Assembly (NCBI GenBank): GCA_903936705.1
Contig: CAIZWN010000078.1
Location: 53,944 to 117,943 of the forward strand
Length of the DNA: 64,000 nucleotides
Direction: 5' to 3'
Origin: an uncultured Myxococcales bacterium
GTDB taxonomy: Bacteria > Myxococcota_A > UBA9042 > DTJE01
The notes beneath the pieces are model-generated. The model ran no database searches and was not told where the DNA came from. It saw only the letters and a program-made list of their open reading frames with translations. Both the position numbers and the translations under genes were made by a program. This document shows positions 45,869-55,129 of the stretch, one piece after another; positions within the stretch are counted from its first letter, which is position 1; the number at the start of each line of letters is the position of its first letter.

Positions 45869-47335
45869 TCACCGGCCGGGCTTTGGGTTTGCGCGCTTGA
45901 ACCTACCGCGACCACCGTCACGGGTATCGGCTCGCGGCGCGGGCTTTTGATCGGAATAGGATCGCGACTTCCACGCGGGTTTTCCTTCGGATCGAGGCCC
46001 GTAGAATCGACGGTCATCACCATAGCCACCACGTGGTGGTTCGGGGATGTCAAAACCATCGTGGGCTTCGCTTTCGATCATGGACAGCAGGATCGCCACG
46101 ATGGCCTCGGGCTCCCTCTCGGCCAGCAGCTTTCGGGCCAGACCGATCATGCGCGGGGGCGCCTCGGGTGTGCCGACGCGGGCAGCCAGGCGACGCATGC
46201 GTGCCTGGCGGATCTCGTCACGTGTTGGCACGGGGCGCCAGTCCAGCGCCAGCCCGCCACGACGGGCCCAGGCAGTCAGGATCCGGGACTCCTTGAAGCC
46301 TACCAAGGCCAGGCTGGTGCCCTTAGCCCCTGCGCGCCCGGTTCTGCCGGAACGGTGAATGTAGTTTTCCAGCAACATCGGGATTCCGACGTGGACCACC
46401 AGAGGCATGTTCTCGACGTCGATGCCGCGCGCAGCCACGTCGGTAGCCACAAGGTATCGCAGCTTGCCGTCCTTGAAGGCGTTCATGATGCGGGTCCTGA
46501 CGCCCTGGACGAGGTCCCCGTGAAGGTATTCGGCCGCCAGCCCAGCTTCGCGAAGGGCCTCGGCAATCTCCTCGGCTTCCTGGCGCCGCTTGGAAAAGAT
46601 CAGCGCCGACGCAGGTTCATCCAGCAACAGGAAGTTCACCAGCGCTCGTGTGTGCTGATGTTCGTCCACCAGGCAGGGAGTATGCGCAATGTCCGCATGC
46701 GACGTGACACCGCCCGATTCGCCAAGCTGGACCTTGTGGGGATCCTTCAGGAACCGCCGGGCCAGGCTGGCAATCGGGGCGGGAAGCGTGGCCGAGAAAA
46801 GATATGTCTGGAAGGCATCGTGGGCACGTGCGAGGATTTTCTCGACGTCCTCGATGAAACCCATGTTCAGCATCTCGTCGCACTCGTCCAGCACCACCAT
46901 CGTAACCGTCGCCAGGTCCAGCGTGCCGCGGTCCAGGTGGTCCAGGACACGGCCAGGCGTTCCCACGATGACTGGCGAACCATTGCGCAAGGCGGAAAGT
47001 TGAGGCTCATAACTGGTACCACCAACCAGCAGGGCGATTGGCAGCCTGGCCGAAACGCTGCGCAGTTCGGCGGCGACCTGCTGGGCCAGTTCGCGGGTTG
47101 GCGTCAGGATGATTGCCTGTGGATGCCTTTCGTCGGACAGGCGATGCATCAGAGGCAGGCCGAAGGCCAAAGTCTTGCCGCTTCCCGTCCTGCTTTGAAC
47201 CAGCAGGTCCCGGCCCTGAACCCCGGCCTCGAAACATTCGGCCTGGACCGCGGTCGGCGTGTGAAAGCCGCGCAGTTCCAGGGCGGCAAGAAAAGGTTCG
47301 GCGCAGCCAAGTCCGGCAAAAGTGGTCGTATCCAA
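45869..47335 (-). CDS. DEAD-box family RNA helicase (DECD variant)
   Basis: 488 residues. Q-motif region, Walker A SRTGSGKT, motif Ia PTRELAQQ, TPGRVLDHL, motif II DECD instead of DEAD, motif III SATLP, and the C-terminal RecA domain with VATDVAARGIDV and HRSGRTGRAG. A basic Gly/Arg-rich tail (RDGGRGRFKR) resembles RNA-binding extensions of CsdA/RhlE-type helicases. Probably TTG start at 47335, with GGGAGG 4 bases upstream. Likely role is in RNA remodelling or ribosome assembly. It lies upstream of the ilv operon on the same strand, 94 bases away. Confidence 0.88.
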   Translation of the reverse strand: MDTTTFAGLGCAEPFLAALELRGFHTPTAVQAECFEAGVQGRDLLVQSRTGSGKTLAFGLPLMHRLSDERHPQAIILTPTRELAQQVAAELRSVSARLPIALLVGGTSYEPQLSALRNGSPVIVGTPGRVLDHLDRGTLDLATVTMVVLDECDEMLNMGFIEDVEKILARAHDAFQTYLFSATLPAPIASLARRFLKDPHKVQLGESGGVTSHADIAHTPCLVDEHQHTRALVNFLLLDEPASALIFSKRRQEAEEIAEALREAGLAAEYLHGDLVQGVRTRIMNAFKDGKLRYLVATDVAARGIDVENMPLVVHVGIPMLLENYIHRSGRTGRAGAKGTSLALVGFKESRILTAWARRGGLALDWRPVPTRDEIRQARMRRLAARVGTPEAPPRMIGLARKLLAEREPEAIVAILLSMIESEAHDGFDIPEPPRGGYGDDRRFYGPRSEGKPAWKSRSYSDQKPAPRADTRDGGRGRFKRANPKPGR

Positions 47336-47500
47336 AGAACCTCCCGTGGGCAATCTGGGGCGCGAAGGATGCGAACTGCACCTGTCGGGTCCGTGCCGGG
47401 GCGCATTATCCGCTTTTGGTCGCCTAGTTGCCAGTCGATACCATCTACAACCTGCTTGCAGACGGGTGGTATGCTTTGCGGCAAACCTACGGAGCAGGTC

Positions 47501-49792
47501 ATGCCCAGGCGCACGTTGATTATTTGTGCATGCCTTGGAACGTTGGCATTCGGCTGTTCATCGGGGGCTTCGGGCAATAACCCCGATCACGGGCAGCTGT
47601 ATCCGGACGTTCCCGATGCTGGGCAGGACATCACGGCCTGCGAGTTTCCGGAAGTCGGATGCGACACGTGCGACGACGGCGATCCGTGCACCATTGATAC
47701 CTGCGAATGCGGAACATGCATTCATCGGCACATAGCCCTGCAGAAGTGCGACTCGCCGCCGTGCGACCCGGAAGGGACGTGCTTGTGGGTCGTGTCGCGG
47801 GCGTCATTGTCTCCTGCCGAAAAGGTGCTGGTGCTGACGCTGCAGGGCATCATTGCCCGGAATCGACCTGGGCTGTGGATCGACGCCAGCGGCTGGGAGG
47901 GGTTTAACACTGACCTGGCAGACCGTCACGGCATCATCTTCCATCCAGCCCCGGCCGGCGTGCAGGCCCTTCTGGACGCGTTTCGTTCGGCTGTTGACGG
48001 GTACGTTCTCTACGACATGACAGATGAATCGAAAACAGTTGCGGCATCGCTTGCCGGCCCGTGGAAGGCGGTCGCCGTTGATTCCTCGCTGGAGGAAGTC
48101 GCAAAGGCGGCGGGGCTGCCCATGTTGCTGGATGCCCGCGGGCGCGATGCAGCCTGGTGCCATCAGCAATACAAACCCATATTCGCGACCGACATTCTGG
48201 CTTCCCCCACGAACGACGCCCAGTTCAGCGGGTATCTTCTGGATTTCGCGGCAGCCCGAAGCGCATTCGTTTTCCACGGCAAGAATGACGAATTCACGAC
48301 GTCGGTGGTGGCCGATGCGGGCGGCGCACCAATCGTTTATGGATGGGGGCCCGACGAACACGACCTGGTGTGGCGGGTTTCCCTGGGCGGAGGCGGCGTG
48401 GTCGGTGGCGACTGGTCTTCGAACCTTTCGACCCTGTCGCTGGTTCGCGAGCCTGTCCTGAAGCAGCCTGGAACGCCGGTCACAGTTCCGCCGGTCGAGG
48501 ACGGGACACACTATGTGGCCTTCGTCATCAGCGACGGCGACAACCTGCACTTCCTGCAAAACACCTTCAACACCGAGAACTGGTTTGCAGACCCCAAGCG
48601 AGGAACGTTTCCCATGACATGGGAAATGACCCCAAGCGCAGCGGAAACAACGCCAAGCATCATGGCCTGGTACTACGCAAACGCGTCGCCGCTGGACACG
48701 TTCATCGCCCCTCCGTCTGGCATCGCCTATTCGTTCCCCTGCTATAACCCGTCCATGGGCGCGTTCGTGGATCAGACGGTTTCGGCCATGGTCAAGGCTG
48801 ATCAGCGTTTGGTAACCATCATGGACGATGCCAACGGCATGGAGGGCGTCGACCAGTACCTGGATCGCCCCGAGATAGCCGGCGCGCTGTACAAGGACTA
48901 CCGCGGATACAACGACCACAAGGGGGCCGTCAGGTTTCACAACAACAAGGCGGCTATGGCCTACCGGTACATGATCTGGCACACCGGTCGGGAGGTGGAC
49001 ACCCCGCCCGGCCTTGCCAAGGCTCTGAACCAGGCTCCTGCCAACCCCAGGCACGACGCCGGTTCGTACTCGCTGGTGGCCATTCATGCGTGGAGCGAAT
49101 GGTTCGATTCACCGATGGGCAAGGGAGCCTATTCCGCGGCAGCGTGGACGATATCCATGTTGCAACCGCACGTTCGCGTAGTGTCGGCCGAGGAGATTCT
49201 GGGTCACCTGACCCGCGATCTGGAAGGCGCTGGCCCGTTGTGCGGAAACGGAAAGTGCGACCCCGGCGAAAAGTGCGCAGCATGCCCTGACGATTGCGGC
49301 CCCTGCATAGACCTTTGCACGATGAGCGCCTGCGGCGGTACCCAGACGTGCGACACGTGTCCCGACGACTGCGGCACCTGCGAAACCGGTCCAGTCCTGC
49401 GTTACGAGGCCGAAACCGACCTGACGCACGAACTGGGACAAGCTGACGGGATCGGATGGGCCGCGGCAAGAAACGACGCCTCAGGCAAATATCTGGTGCG
49501 AGGGCCAGGCACAACGACCGTCCCCGGTGGCTGGCATACGGCGGATTTCCTGCTGGCCGTTGATCCCACAATCGCCCTGGACAATACCGTAGTAGCTAGA
49601 CTTGACGTCTACGACGCCACAACCGACACCGTATTGGCTCAAAAGGACGTCACCCGGCAAGAGTTCCTTGCCGCCCGAACCTACCAGACCTTCCCCGTAG
49701 TCTTCTATTCCCTGGCTCGCCACAACCTGGAATTCCGGGTGGAATTCACGCAGAAATCCTGGCTGGCCGTCGATGCTGTTGTCGTGAAATAG
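47501..49792 (+). CDS. GxGYxYP-family lipoprotein (putative glycoside hydrolase) with Cys-rich insert and C-terminal sugar-binding-like domain
   Basis: 763 residues. The signal ends in a lipobox (LAFGC), followed by a short Cys-rich piece (CDTCDDGDPCTIDTC). Residues about 95-570 resemble the GxGYxYP family: PAEKVLVLTLQGIIAR, a YGWGPDE segment, VAFVISDGDNLHFLQN and HAWSEWF. A second Cys-rich stretch (CGNGKCDPGEKC, residues about 590-625) leads to a C-terminal beta-sandwich (about 630-763; YEAETDLTHELG) like carbohydrate-binding modules. Likely an exported sugar-active enzyme, but no member's activity is firmly known to me. ATG 47501 follows GGAGCAGG. Confidence 0.7.
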   Translation: MPRRTLIICACLGTLAFGCSSGASGNNPDHGQLYPDVPDAGQDITACEFPEVGCDTCDDGDPCTIDTCECGTCIHRHIALQKCDSPPCDPEGTCLWVVSRASLSPAEKVLVLTLQGIIARNRPGLWIDASGWEGFNTDLADRHGIIFHPAPAGVQALLDAFRSAVDGYVLYDMTDESKTVAASLAGPWKAVAVDSSLEEVAKAAGLPMLLDARGRDAAWCHQQYKPIFATDILASPTNDAQFSGYLLDFAAARSAFVFHGKNDEFTTSVVADAGGAPIVYGWGPDEHDLVWRVSLGGGGVVGGDWSSNLSTLSLVREPVLKQPGTPVTVPPVEDGTHYVAFVISDGDNLHFLQNTFNTENWFADPKRGTFPMTWEMTPSAAETTPSIMAWYYANASPLDTFIAPPSGIAYSFPCYNPSMGAFVDQTVSAMVKADQRLVTIMDDANGMEGVDQYLDRPEIAGALYKDYRGYNDHKGAVRFHNNKAAMAYRYMIWHTGREVDTPPGLAKALNQAPANPRHDAGSYSLVAIHAWSEWFDSPMGKGAYSAAAWTISMLQPHVRVVSAEEILGHLTRDLEGAGPLCGNGKCDPGEKCAACPDDCGPCIDLCTMSACGGTQTCDTCPDDCGTCETGPVLRYEAETDLTHELGQADGIGWAAARNDASGKYLVRGPGTTTVPGGWHTADFLLAVDPTIALDNTVVARLDVYDATTDTVLAQKDVTRQEFLAARTYQTFPVVFYSLARHNLEFRVEFTQKSWLAVDAVVVK

Positions 49793-49822
49793 ATGGAATG
49801 CGCCAGTCGATTCGTCAGCAGC

Positions 49823-49931
49823 TCAAAATGAGGGCCGGCCTTCGTGAACGAAGAAGTGAGGCTCCGAACGCAGGACCTCGCGGTCAATGAGGTACGCTCG
49901 CAGGGGTCCGTCGTCGAAAAGACCCGTTCAG
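49823..49931 (-). pseudogene. Possible gene remnant
   Basis: A 34-codon open stretch (LFDDGPLRAYLIDREVL to EGRPSF) reads like the C-terminus of a real protein but has an in-frame stop immediately upstream and no start. It lies between the GxGYxYP lipoprotein and the toxin gene. The rest of 49793-49967 holds nothing recognisable. Confidence 0.25.
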
Positions 49932-49967
49932 GGGGCCACTTCATCCCGTCCGGCCGAAAGCCCTAGG

Positions 49968-50225
49968 TCAGCGGTAGACGTCACGACGATGGCCAACCTT
50001 CACCACGGTGACCACGAGAACCTGGTCCCTAATTTCGTAGATCACGCGGTAGCTACCGACCCGGATCCGATAGGCGCACTGGAAGCCAGCCAGCTTTGCG
50101 CATCCGTTCGGACGTGGGTCGTCGGCCAGCGCGAAAATCGCGGCTTTGATGTGGTCACGGTTCGGCTGCGCAACCCCGGCAAGCTCCTTTGCCGCGGCGC
50201 GCGGAATTTCGATTTGGTACGTCAT
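49968..50225 (-). CDS. RelE/ParE-family toxin
   Basis: 85 residues with the RelE pattern: MTYQIEIPRAAAKEL, then KLAGFQCAYRIRVGSYRVIYEI and VTVVKVGHRRDVYR. RelE toxins cut mRNA in the ribosome; ParE toxins poison gyrase. The C-terminal HRRDVY is typical of the RelE side. The ATG follows directly on the antitoxin stop, so expression is coupled. Confidence 0.85.
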   Translation of the reverse strand: MTYQIEIPRAAAKELAGVAQPNRDHIKAAIFALADDPRPNGCAKLAGFQCAYRIRVGSYRVIYEIRDQVLVVTVVKVGHRRDVYR

Positions 50226-50450
50226 TCAAATCCCGAACTCGCGGCAGGCCTGGTCGAACGGAATCGGCTTGTCATCGGGATCCGTAAGACGACGACGAAT
50301 CTCGGCGGCTTCAGTTTGGGTCAGTTCCTCGATGGGGATGCCTGCCTTCTGGCGGCGCACGAGGTCCCTGCCTATCTTGACGAGAAGGACGGCGTCCTCG
50401 TCGGTCAGGCGGTCTGCCAGCCGCTTCAACTGTGTCTTCGCGGGACTCAC
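50226..50450 (-). CDS. Antitoxin of the RelE-type module
   Basis: 74 residues, acidic and helical (DRLTDEDAVLLVKIGRDL, IEELTQTEAAEIRRRL), ending in a C-terminal segment able to wrap the toxin. GTG at 50450 is chosen because GGAG lies 8 bases before it. The stop abuts the toxin ATG with no gap. No clear DNA-binding ribbon is seen at the N-terminus. Similar small antitoxins occur beside RelE toxins. Confidence 0.7.
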   Translation of the reverse strand: MSPAKTQLKRLADRLTDEDAVLLVKIGRDLVRRQKAGIPIEELTQTEAAEIRRRLTDPDDKPIPFDQACREFGI

Positions 50451-50592
50451 AGCCTTGTCTCCATGCAATCCATCGAAGCCGATTCTAACGCCTTCTGTCC
50501 GGTTTCGCCACGCAGCCGACGCGGACGGTCCTAATCCCCGAATTCTCACTTCCAGTGCGCCGAGGACGTGAAGGACAGCGTTGCGGCCTGGG

Positions 50593-52113
50593 TCAGGTGG
50601 AACAGATGCCGCTGGTGGTGCAGGTCGGCTTCGCAACCGGGCAGTTGGTGTTGCCAAGGCATTCCACGCAGGAATTGCCTTTGCAGTAGGGAGTGGTCCC
50701 ACTGCAGTCGCCGTTGCTGATGCAAGCGACGCAGTGATTGGACGTGCATCTCGGCGAACCGCTTGTGCAGTCCCCATCAACCGTGCACTCGGCGCAGGAT
50801 CCTAGGGCGCTTGATGTCGCTCCCAGGCACCTCTTCAGCCGCCAGCCAGCCGGGCAGTCCGTGTCGTTCCGACACGAGTAGCTCTTGGCCGCGCTGCGGT
50901 AACAGTACGTGGACGACCCGCCCTGGCCGTCCAGCATCTCGCCGGGAACGCAGCACGCCACGCCGAAGTTCGACGATCCGTCGTGGATGCTTCCGCAGAA
51001 TTCGCCGCTGCGGCAGCAGGGCAGGTACCCCAGGGAATCGGTGCAACTGGCCGTCTCCAGGCAGTCGTCGTGCTTGTCGGTATGCCCGATGACGTAGTTG
51101 TAGTAGACCTCCACCGACTGGCAGGTAAGGCGATCCTCCGGCTTCTGTGGGTCGAAAACGCACGCCTGCAAATTGTCAGTGCAATCGACGTGGGACAGGT
51201 TGACGCTGTTGAAGCCGCATTGGGTTCGAGGCTGGCATCGATTCTCGGTGCACTTTTGACTTAGGCAATCTGCGGGGCCCACGCACGATTCGTCAGTCGA
51301 GCCCCGGCAGACCGACACGTCGCAGGATGTCCCGATTTCGCAGGTGCCGCAACTGCCGCCGCACCCGTCCTCACCACAGAATCTTCCATCGCACTGAGCG
51401 ACGCAATCGGTGCAACGTGGGTTGAAGCAGGGGAGATCCTGCTCGCAGACACAGCCGAACGTGCACTGCGCGACGACAGAGCCCTGTGTGCCGCAACTGT
51501 CGAACCAGCAAACCGCATCCCCGCAGCATCCCTTCGTTGCTTCGGCCACGCACGAACACGTCCCGGCGACGCACTGCTTTCCGTCCAAGCAAGTCCCGCA
51601 TTTGCCGCCACAAAGGTCGTTCCCGCAATTCTTCCCGTCGCATTGGGGAACGCAGATGTCCGGACCTGAATCCATCGGCGATATGCCATCGTCGGCAGAA
51701 ACGGAGTCCATGTTAGCATCCGTAGGTAGCATCAAGTCGATGTCCATAAACGAGTCCGGATCGGTGCCTTGGTCATGGCGAACATCGATACCAGGGTCGA
51801 GTTTCGAGTCCGGCACGTCGCCAAAGTCCCTGGCATCCCAGTCGTGTCCGTCGTACTGCATGGCGTCAAGGTCGGTAGTGCAGCCTGCGGGCGCGAAGTC
51901 CCCGATCTTCACGCAGACACCAACCGGGCCATATCCCTTGACGCACGGCTCGCAGCGCCAGCCGTCAAGGCAACCGGCATTCTCCGTGCACTCGAAATGC
52001 CGCCCCGAAACAAGATCCTTGTCGCAGGCCGTGTTCAAGACGCAAGCCGACGCCAGGATGAATATTGCGGTTGTCCAAATCACGCGCTGGTGGAACATGA
52101 AACCCAAGATCAC
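50593..52113 (-). CDS. Cysteine-rich lipoprotein, function unknown
   Basis: About 506 residues. An N-terminal hydrophobic signal has two possible lipobox cysteines (LASAC, LNTAC). An Asp-rich linker (about 80-150) leads to repeated Cys-rich units such as CDGKNCGNDLCGGKCGTC and CDGRFCGEDGCGGSCGTC, then units of the form CVxCxSNGDCSGxxPYC near the C-terminus. This is the style of extracellular proteins in myxobacterial genomes, probably disulphide-rich and surface-exposed. GTG 52113 has GAGG 5 bases upstream; ATG 52098 is an alternative. No enzyme motif is seen. Confidence 0.65.
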   Translation of the reverse strand: MILGFMFHQRVIWTTAIFILASACVLNTACDKDLVSGRHFECTENAGCLDGWRCEPCVKGYGPVGVCVKIGDFAPAGCTTDLDAMQYDGHDWDARDFGDVPDSKLDPGIDVRHDQGTDPDSFMDIDLMLPTDANMDSVSADDGISPMDSGPDICVPQCDGKNCGNDLCGGKCGTCLDGKQCVAGTCSCVAEATKGCCGDAVCWFDSCGTQGSVVAQCTFGCVCEQDLPCFNPRCTDCVAQCDGRFCGEDGCGGSCGTCEIGTSCDVSVCRGSTDESCVGPADCLSQKCTENRCQPRTQCGFNSVNLSHVDCTDNLQACVFDPQKPEDRLTCQSVEVYYNYVIGHTDKHDDCLETASCTDSLGYLPCCRSGEFCGSIHDGSSNFGVACCVPGEMLDGQGGSSTYCYRSAAKSYSCRNDTDCPAGWRLKRCLGATSSALGSCAECTVDGDCTSGSPRCTSNHCVACISNGDCSGTTPYCKGNSCVECLGNTNCPVAKPTCTTSGICST

Positions 52114-52761
52114 CAAGTCCTCACCCGGGCAACGCGTAACATTGCCGTCGAACTTGCGTCCGCATTTGGCGCGGACACGATGCTTTGATTTGATCCTCCG
52201 GGGCGCATTCTAGTCGAATCACGAGCGTGAGGGTAGGGGCGGTGCCATGGGTTCGTTCCAACAGGGGAGGGTAGTTGTGATTTCGTTGACACCGCCAGAA
52301 AAAGCGCAAAAACCTACATTCCGGACCGACTCGTAAAAAGCACATCATCCGAAGGTGCTGGCGACGTCACCTGGACTCGATCCCCTTCCACGGCTCGCCC
52401 GGCAGCTTCGCGATCAGTGAGTCCTTCACGACTTGCCCGACTCTTACGGGGTTGTAATCAACACCGGCTGGGATGAGCAAGCGGAGGTCCTCCAGGGACC
52501 ACCAGGTCCTGCTCGACCTGCTCGTTAAAAGGCCATGGCGCGACGGTACGCCACGCCGTGATGTTGGCACGCGGGATCACACGTCCACCTTCGCTGCAAG
52601 TTGCACCCGCAAGCCAGCGCGTGACTTCGAGACCCTGTAGATGCCACGCGGATTGCCACGCCGCGTGCGTTCTGTTCTAGAATCGTTCTTGATTTGAGAG
52701 TCGGCAAGTCGAAGGAAATCAGGATGCGTGTGCCCGATCGCGCACAGGTGGAACGCTAACG
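52114..52761. other. Intergenic stretch marking the change to phage-like sequence
   Basis: No convincing complete gene. On the minus strand 52367-52570 an open frame ends in SLEDLRLLIPAGVDYN followed by a plausible C-terminus, but lacks a believable start, so it may be a broken gene. A -10/-35 pair is not evident. Downstream the GC content and third-position GC rise. Confidence 0.35.
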
Positions 52762-53544
52762 ATGAAGCTCCTTGTTGTCAGCGACCTACACGTCGAATTC
52801 CACGAGGACGGGGGGCGCGAGTTTCTTATGACACTCGACCCGCGGGCCGCGGACGTGCTCGTGGTCGCGGGGGACCTGTGCTCGGTCGGGATGCTGTACG
52901 GCGTCGTCAAGTCCCTGTGCGCTCGGTTCGCGCACGTCGTCTACGTGGCCGGGAACCACGAGTACTACGGGTCAAGTCGCGACGAGGTCCACCGTGTCCT
53001 GGGCGCGATAGAGTCCGACCTGCCGGGATTCCACTGGCTGCGCGAGACCGAGGTCGCCATCGACGGCGCGCGGTTTGGCGGCACGACGCTGTGGTTCCGC
53101 GACGACCCGCAGAACGAGTTGCACGCCCACATGCTGAACGACTTCTCGGCGATCCGGGGCTTCCGCCGCTGGGCCTACGAGGACAACGCCCGTGCGATCC
53201 GGTTCCTGAAGGAACGAGCCGCATCGCTGGACGTGGTCGTCACGCACCACCTGCCCGCCCGTGGCAGCCTCGACCCGCGGTACGCCGGCTCGCCGTTGAA
53301 CCGGTTTTTCCTGTGCGACGTCGAGGACGTGATCGCCCGAGCCCAGCCGACCCTGTGGATCCACGGCCACACCCACGCGAGCTGCTACTACCGGCTGGGC
53401 GCAACGCGGGTTGTCTGCAACCCGGCCGGGTACCATTGCGAGAACGTTGATTTCAACCCGGGGTTGGTCGTGGAAATTAAGGCGACCAACCGCGGGTCGT
53501 GCCACAGTTTCGCGGACAAAGGAAGCGATGACGACGAGGCGTAA
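52762..53544 (+). CDS. Calcineurin-like metallophosphoesterase
   Basis: 260 residues with the dimetal motifs in order: VSDLHVEFH, VVAGDLCS, AGNHEYYG, VVTHHLPA and HGHTHAS. This set (DxH, GD, GNHE, H, GHTH) places it among phosphodiesterases and protein or nucleotide phosphatases; the substrate is unknown. AGGTGG precedes the ATG. Context is phage-like, and such enzymes occur in prophages and genomic islands. Confidence 0.85.
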   Translation: MKLLVVSDLHVEFHEDGGREFLMTLDPRAADVLVVAGDLCSVGMLYGVVKSLCARFAHVVYVAGNHEYYGSSRDEVHRVLGAIESDLPGFHWLRETEVAIDGARFGGTTLWFRDDPQNELHAHMLNDFSAIRGFRRWAYEDNARAIRFLKERAASLDVVVTHHLPARGSLDPRYAGSPLNRFFLCDVEDVIARAQPTLWIHGHTHASCYYRLGATRVVCNPAGYHCENVDFNPGLVVEIKATNRGSCHSFADKGSDDDEA

Positions 53545-53642
53545 CGCCATCGCGCACACCCCCGGATGCCCTACGTCAGTTGCTGGTTCGCGCAGATTCA
53601 CGCACCATGGCGTTGGGTTCCTGGGCGAGATGGCAATCATGA

Positions 53643-54731
53643 GTGGACGGTGCGACCGTGGTTGATCCGGCACCGCTGACGGCGTTCTACGAACTGCTGC
53701 GACGCACGGAACCGGTTCACGGCGAGTACGACGTCGCGTGGCACGGTCCTTGGGTCGTCGAGCGTGGGCGCAAGTGGTGGCCAACGACCTTCACGCTTTA
53801 CCGTGGCGTGTTGTACGGCACGATTTGCACCGACAACCGAGATCACGCGATCGCCTGGAACATCGCGGATGGCGAGCCAGCGCCCGACGAACGTGTCGGT
53901 GGGGAGGCGGCCTGGGCCTGGAAGCGCGCCTTGCCGAGACTGCTGGCGCAATTGCGCTCGGCGGTGGAGAACCCTGACGCCTACAACCGCCGCATCGAAC
54001 GCCAAGTACCATTGGACTGCCGTCAGGGCTCGATCCGCCGTGGGCTAACCTGGCCGAAGGGCTTCGCTCCCGTACCCCGGCGCATCCTGCGTGAGGCCCG
54101 ACGGGCTCTGGAGGACGCAGGCACATCAGAGTCGCTACCAACCATGACCGTGCGCAAGTACTTGGAAATCGCGGCGATCGCCTACGACGCAGCCTTCCTG
54201 GAGTCAAGGATGCTCGTTCCAGAGCTGAAGCACCGGCGGTGGGCGGATCAGCGGCACGGCGGGATGATGAGCTTGCCACCAAATGATCCTGATGCCTTCG
54301 CCGCGTGGCATCAGTCCGACACGTGGAGGGGTGCACACCCTTGGGAGATCGTGTTCGGGTATCCCCTGGGCATCCATTTGTGGACGCACGCTCCGGTTCC
54401 ACCAGAGGGTGGTTGGAGGCTGTCGTTGGGTGTCTATTCGGAAGGGCTGTACGCCAGCGCCGTACGGATGGCGTTGGCGTTGTGTCGAAGCGGCCATCCG
54501 GTCGCACTCGACCGACGGGATGAGGTCTTCGCGGCCCTACTGGGAGAGGACGACGTGCTGGTCAGCCCGCGGCTCGGGCAGGTGTCCCTGCACGACCTGC
54601 GGGACTCTCGGCCAGACAGCGTCCAGCACGTGCGTTGGGACCCGATTCCGCGGATCGAGCCAATCACGCCGCTCCAGAGTGCCCGTGTGGAGCACGTCGA
54701 AGCCACAGGGACGCCCGTTGACACCGCCTGA
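53643..54731 (+). CDS. Unrecognised phage-region protein
   Basis: 362 residues with no family I recognise. The protein is rich in Trp and His in its middle (WHQSDTWRGAHPWEIVFGYPLGIHLW) and soluble throughout, with no signal or membrane helix. GTG 53643 is the first in-frame start; the ribosome site is weak, so the true start may be a few codons later. It follows the phosphoesterase by about 100 bases on the same strand. Codon choice (strong GC3) matches the phage block. It ends at a hairpin. Function unknown. Confidence 0.5.
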   Translation: MDGATVVDPAPLTAFYELLRRTEPVHGEYDVAWHGPWVVERGRKWWPTTFTLYRGVLYGTICTDNRDHAIAWNIADGEPAPDERVGGEAAWAWKRALPRLLAQLRSAVENPDAYNRRIERQVPLDCRQGSIRRGLTWPKGFAPVPRRILREARRALEDAGTSESLPTMTVRKYLEIAAIAYDAAFLESRMLVPELKHRRWADQRHGGMMSLPPNDPDAFAAWHQSDTWRGAHPWEIVFGYPLGIHLWTHAPVPPEGGWRLSLGVYSEGLYASAVRMALALCRSGHPVALDRRDEVFAALLGEDDVLVSPRLGQVSLHDLRDSRPDSVQHVRWDPIPRIEPITPLQSARVEHVEATGTPVDTA

Positions 54732-54737
54732 GAAAAC

Positions 54738-54787
54738 GAAAATAGCCCGCACCGGAGAGAGGTTGATTCCCCTACTCCGATGCGGGC
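54738..54787 (-). terminator. Hairpin with A-run (terminator for the minus strand)
   Basis: GCCCGCACCGGAG (54745-54757) pairs with CTCCGATGCGGGC (54775-54787) in 12 of 13 positions. On the minus strand it is followed by a U-rich run (plus-strand gaaaata). It lies downstream of the NYN gene. Confidence 0.55.
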
Positions 54788-54796
54788 CTGACCCCG

Positions 54797-55129
54797 CTCC
54801 GTGACGCCGGGTTCATCGTGCGCTATCGCGTGGGCGAGGGCGCCTACATCGTGATCCCGAGGTTCCGCGATCATCAGTACCTGTCGGTCGACGAGCGGAA
54901 GAAGCACTCCGAGATTCCGGCGCAGCCCGGGACGGGCGACCTCGAAGCGACCACGCATGCCGTCTGCGACGACCACGAAGCCGCTCCCGTCAACCTGGTC
55001 CCGATTGCCGGAATCGTCGAGGCATGGAACGCCATCGCCGTTCCGTCCGGAGCCGTCGCCTGCCGCAAGGTGCCAGACGCCTGGAAGGGCGCCATTCGAA
55101 CCCGGTGGGTCAAGGCGATCCCGAGCCGC
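54797..55129 (+). pseudogene. Fragment of a phage replication protein
   Basis: An open stretch beginning LRDAGFIVRYRVGEG, then VIPRFRDHQYLS and VDERKKHSEIP and ending WNAIAVPSGAV and KGAIRTRW, looks like the middle and C-terminal part of phage DnaD-like replication proteins (pattern IPxFxxHQ ... WN). The N-terminal half is missing and the hairpin at 54745-54787 sits where it should be. The tail runs into the 3' end of the NYN gene on the other strand. Probably remains of an earlier phage. Confidence 0.5.

Noticed and set aside
45737..47500. Open frame on the plus strand running into the GxGYxYP lipoprotein gene
   Set aside because: It is antisense to the helicase gene; the lipoprotein has its own signal peptide and ribosome site at 47501.
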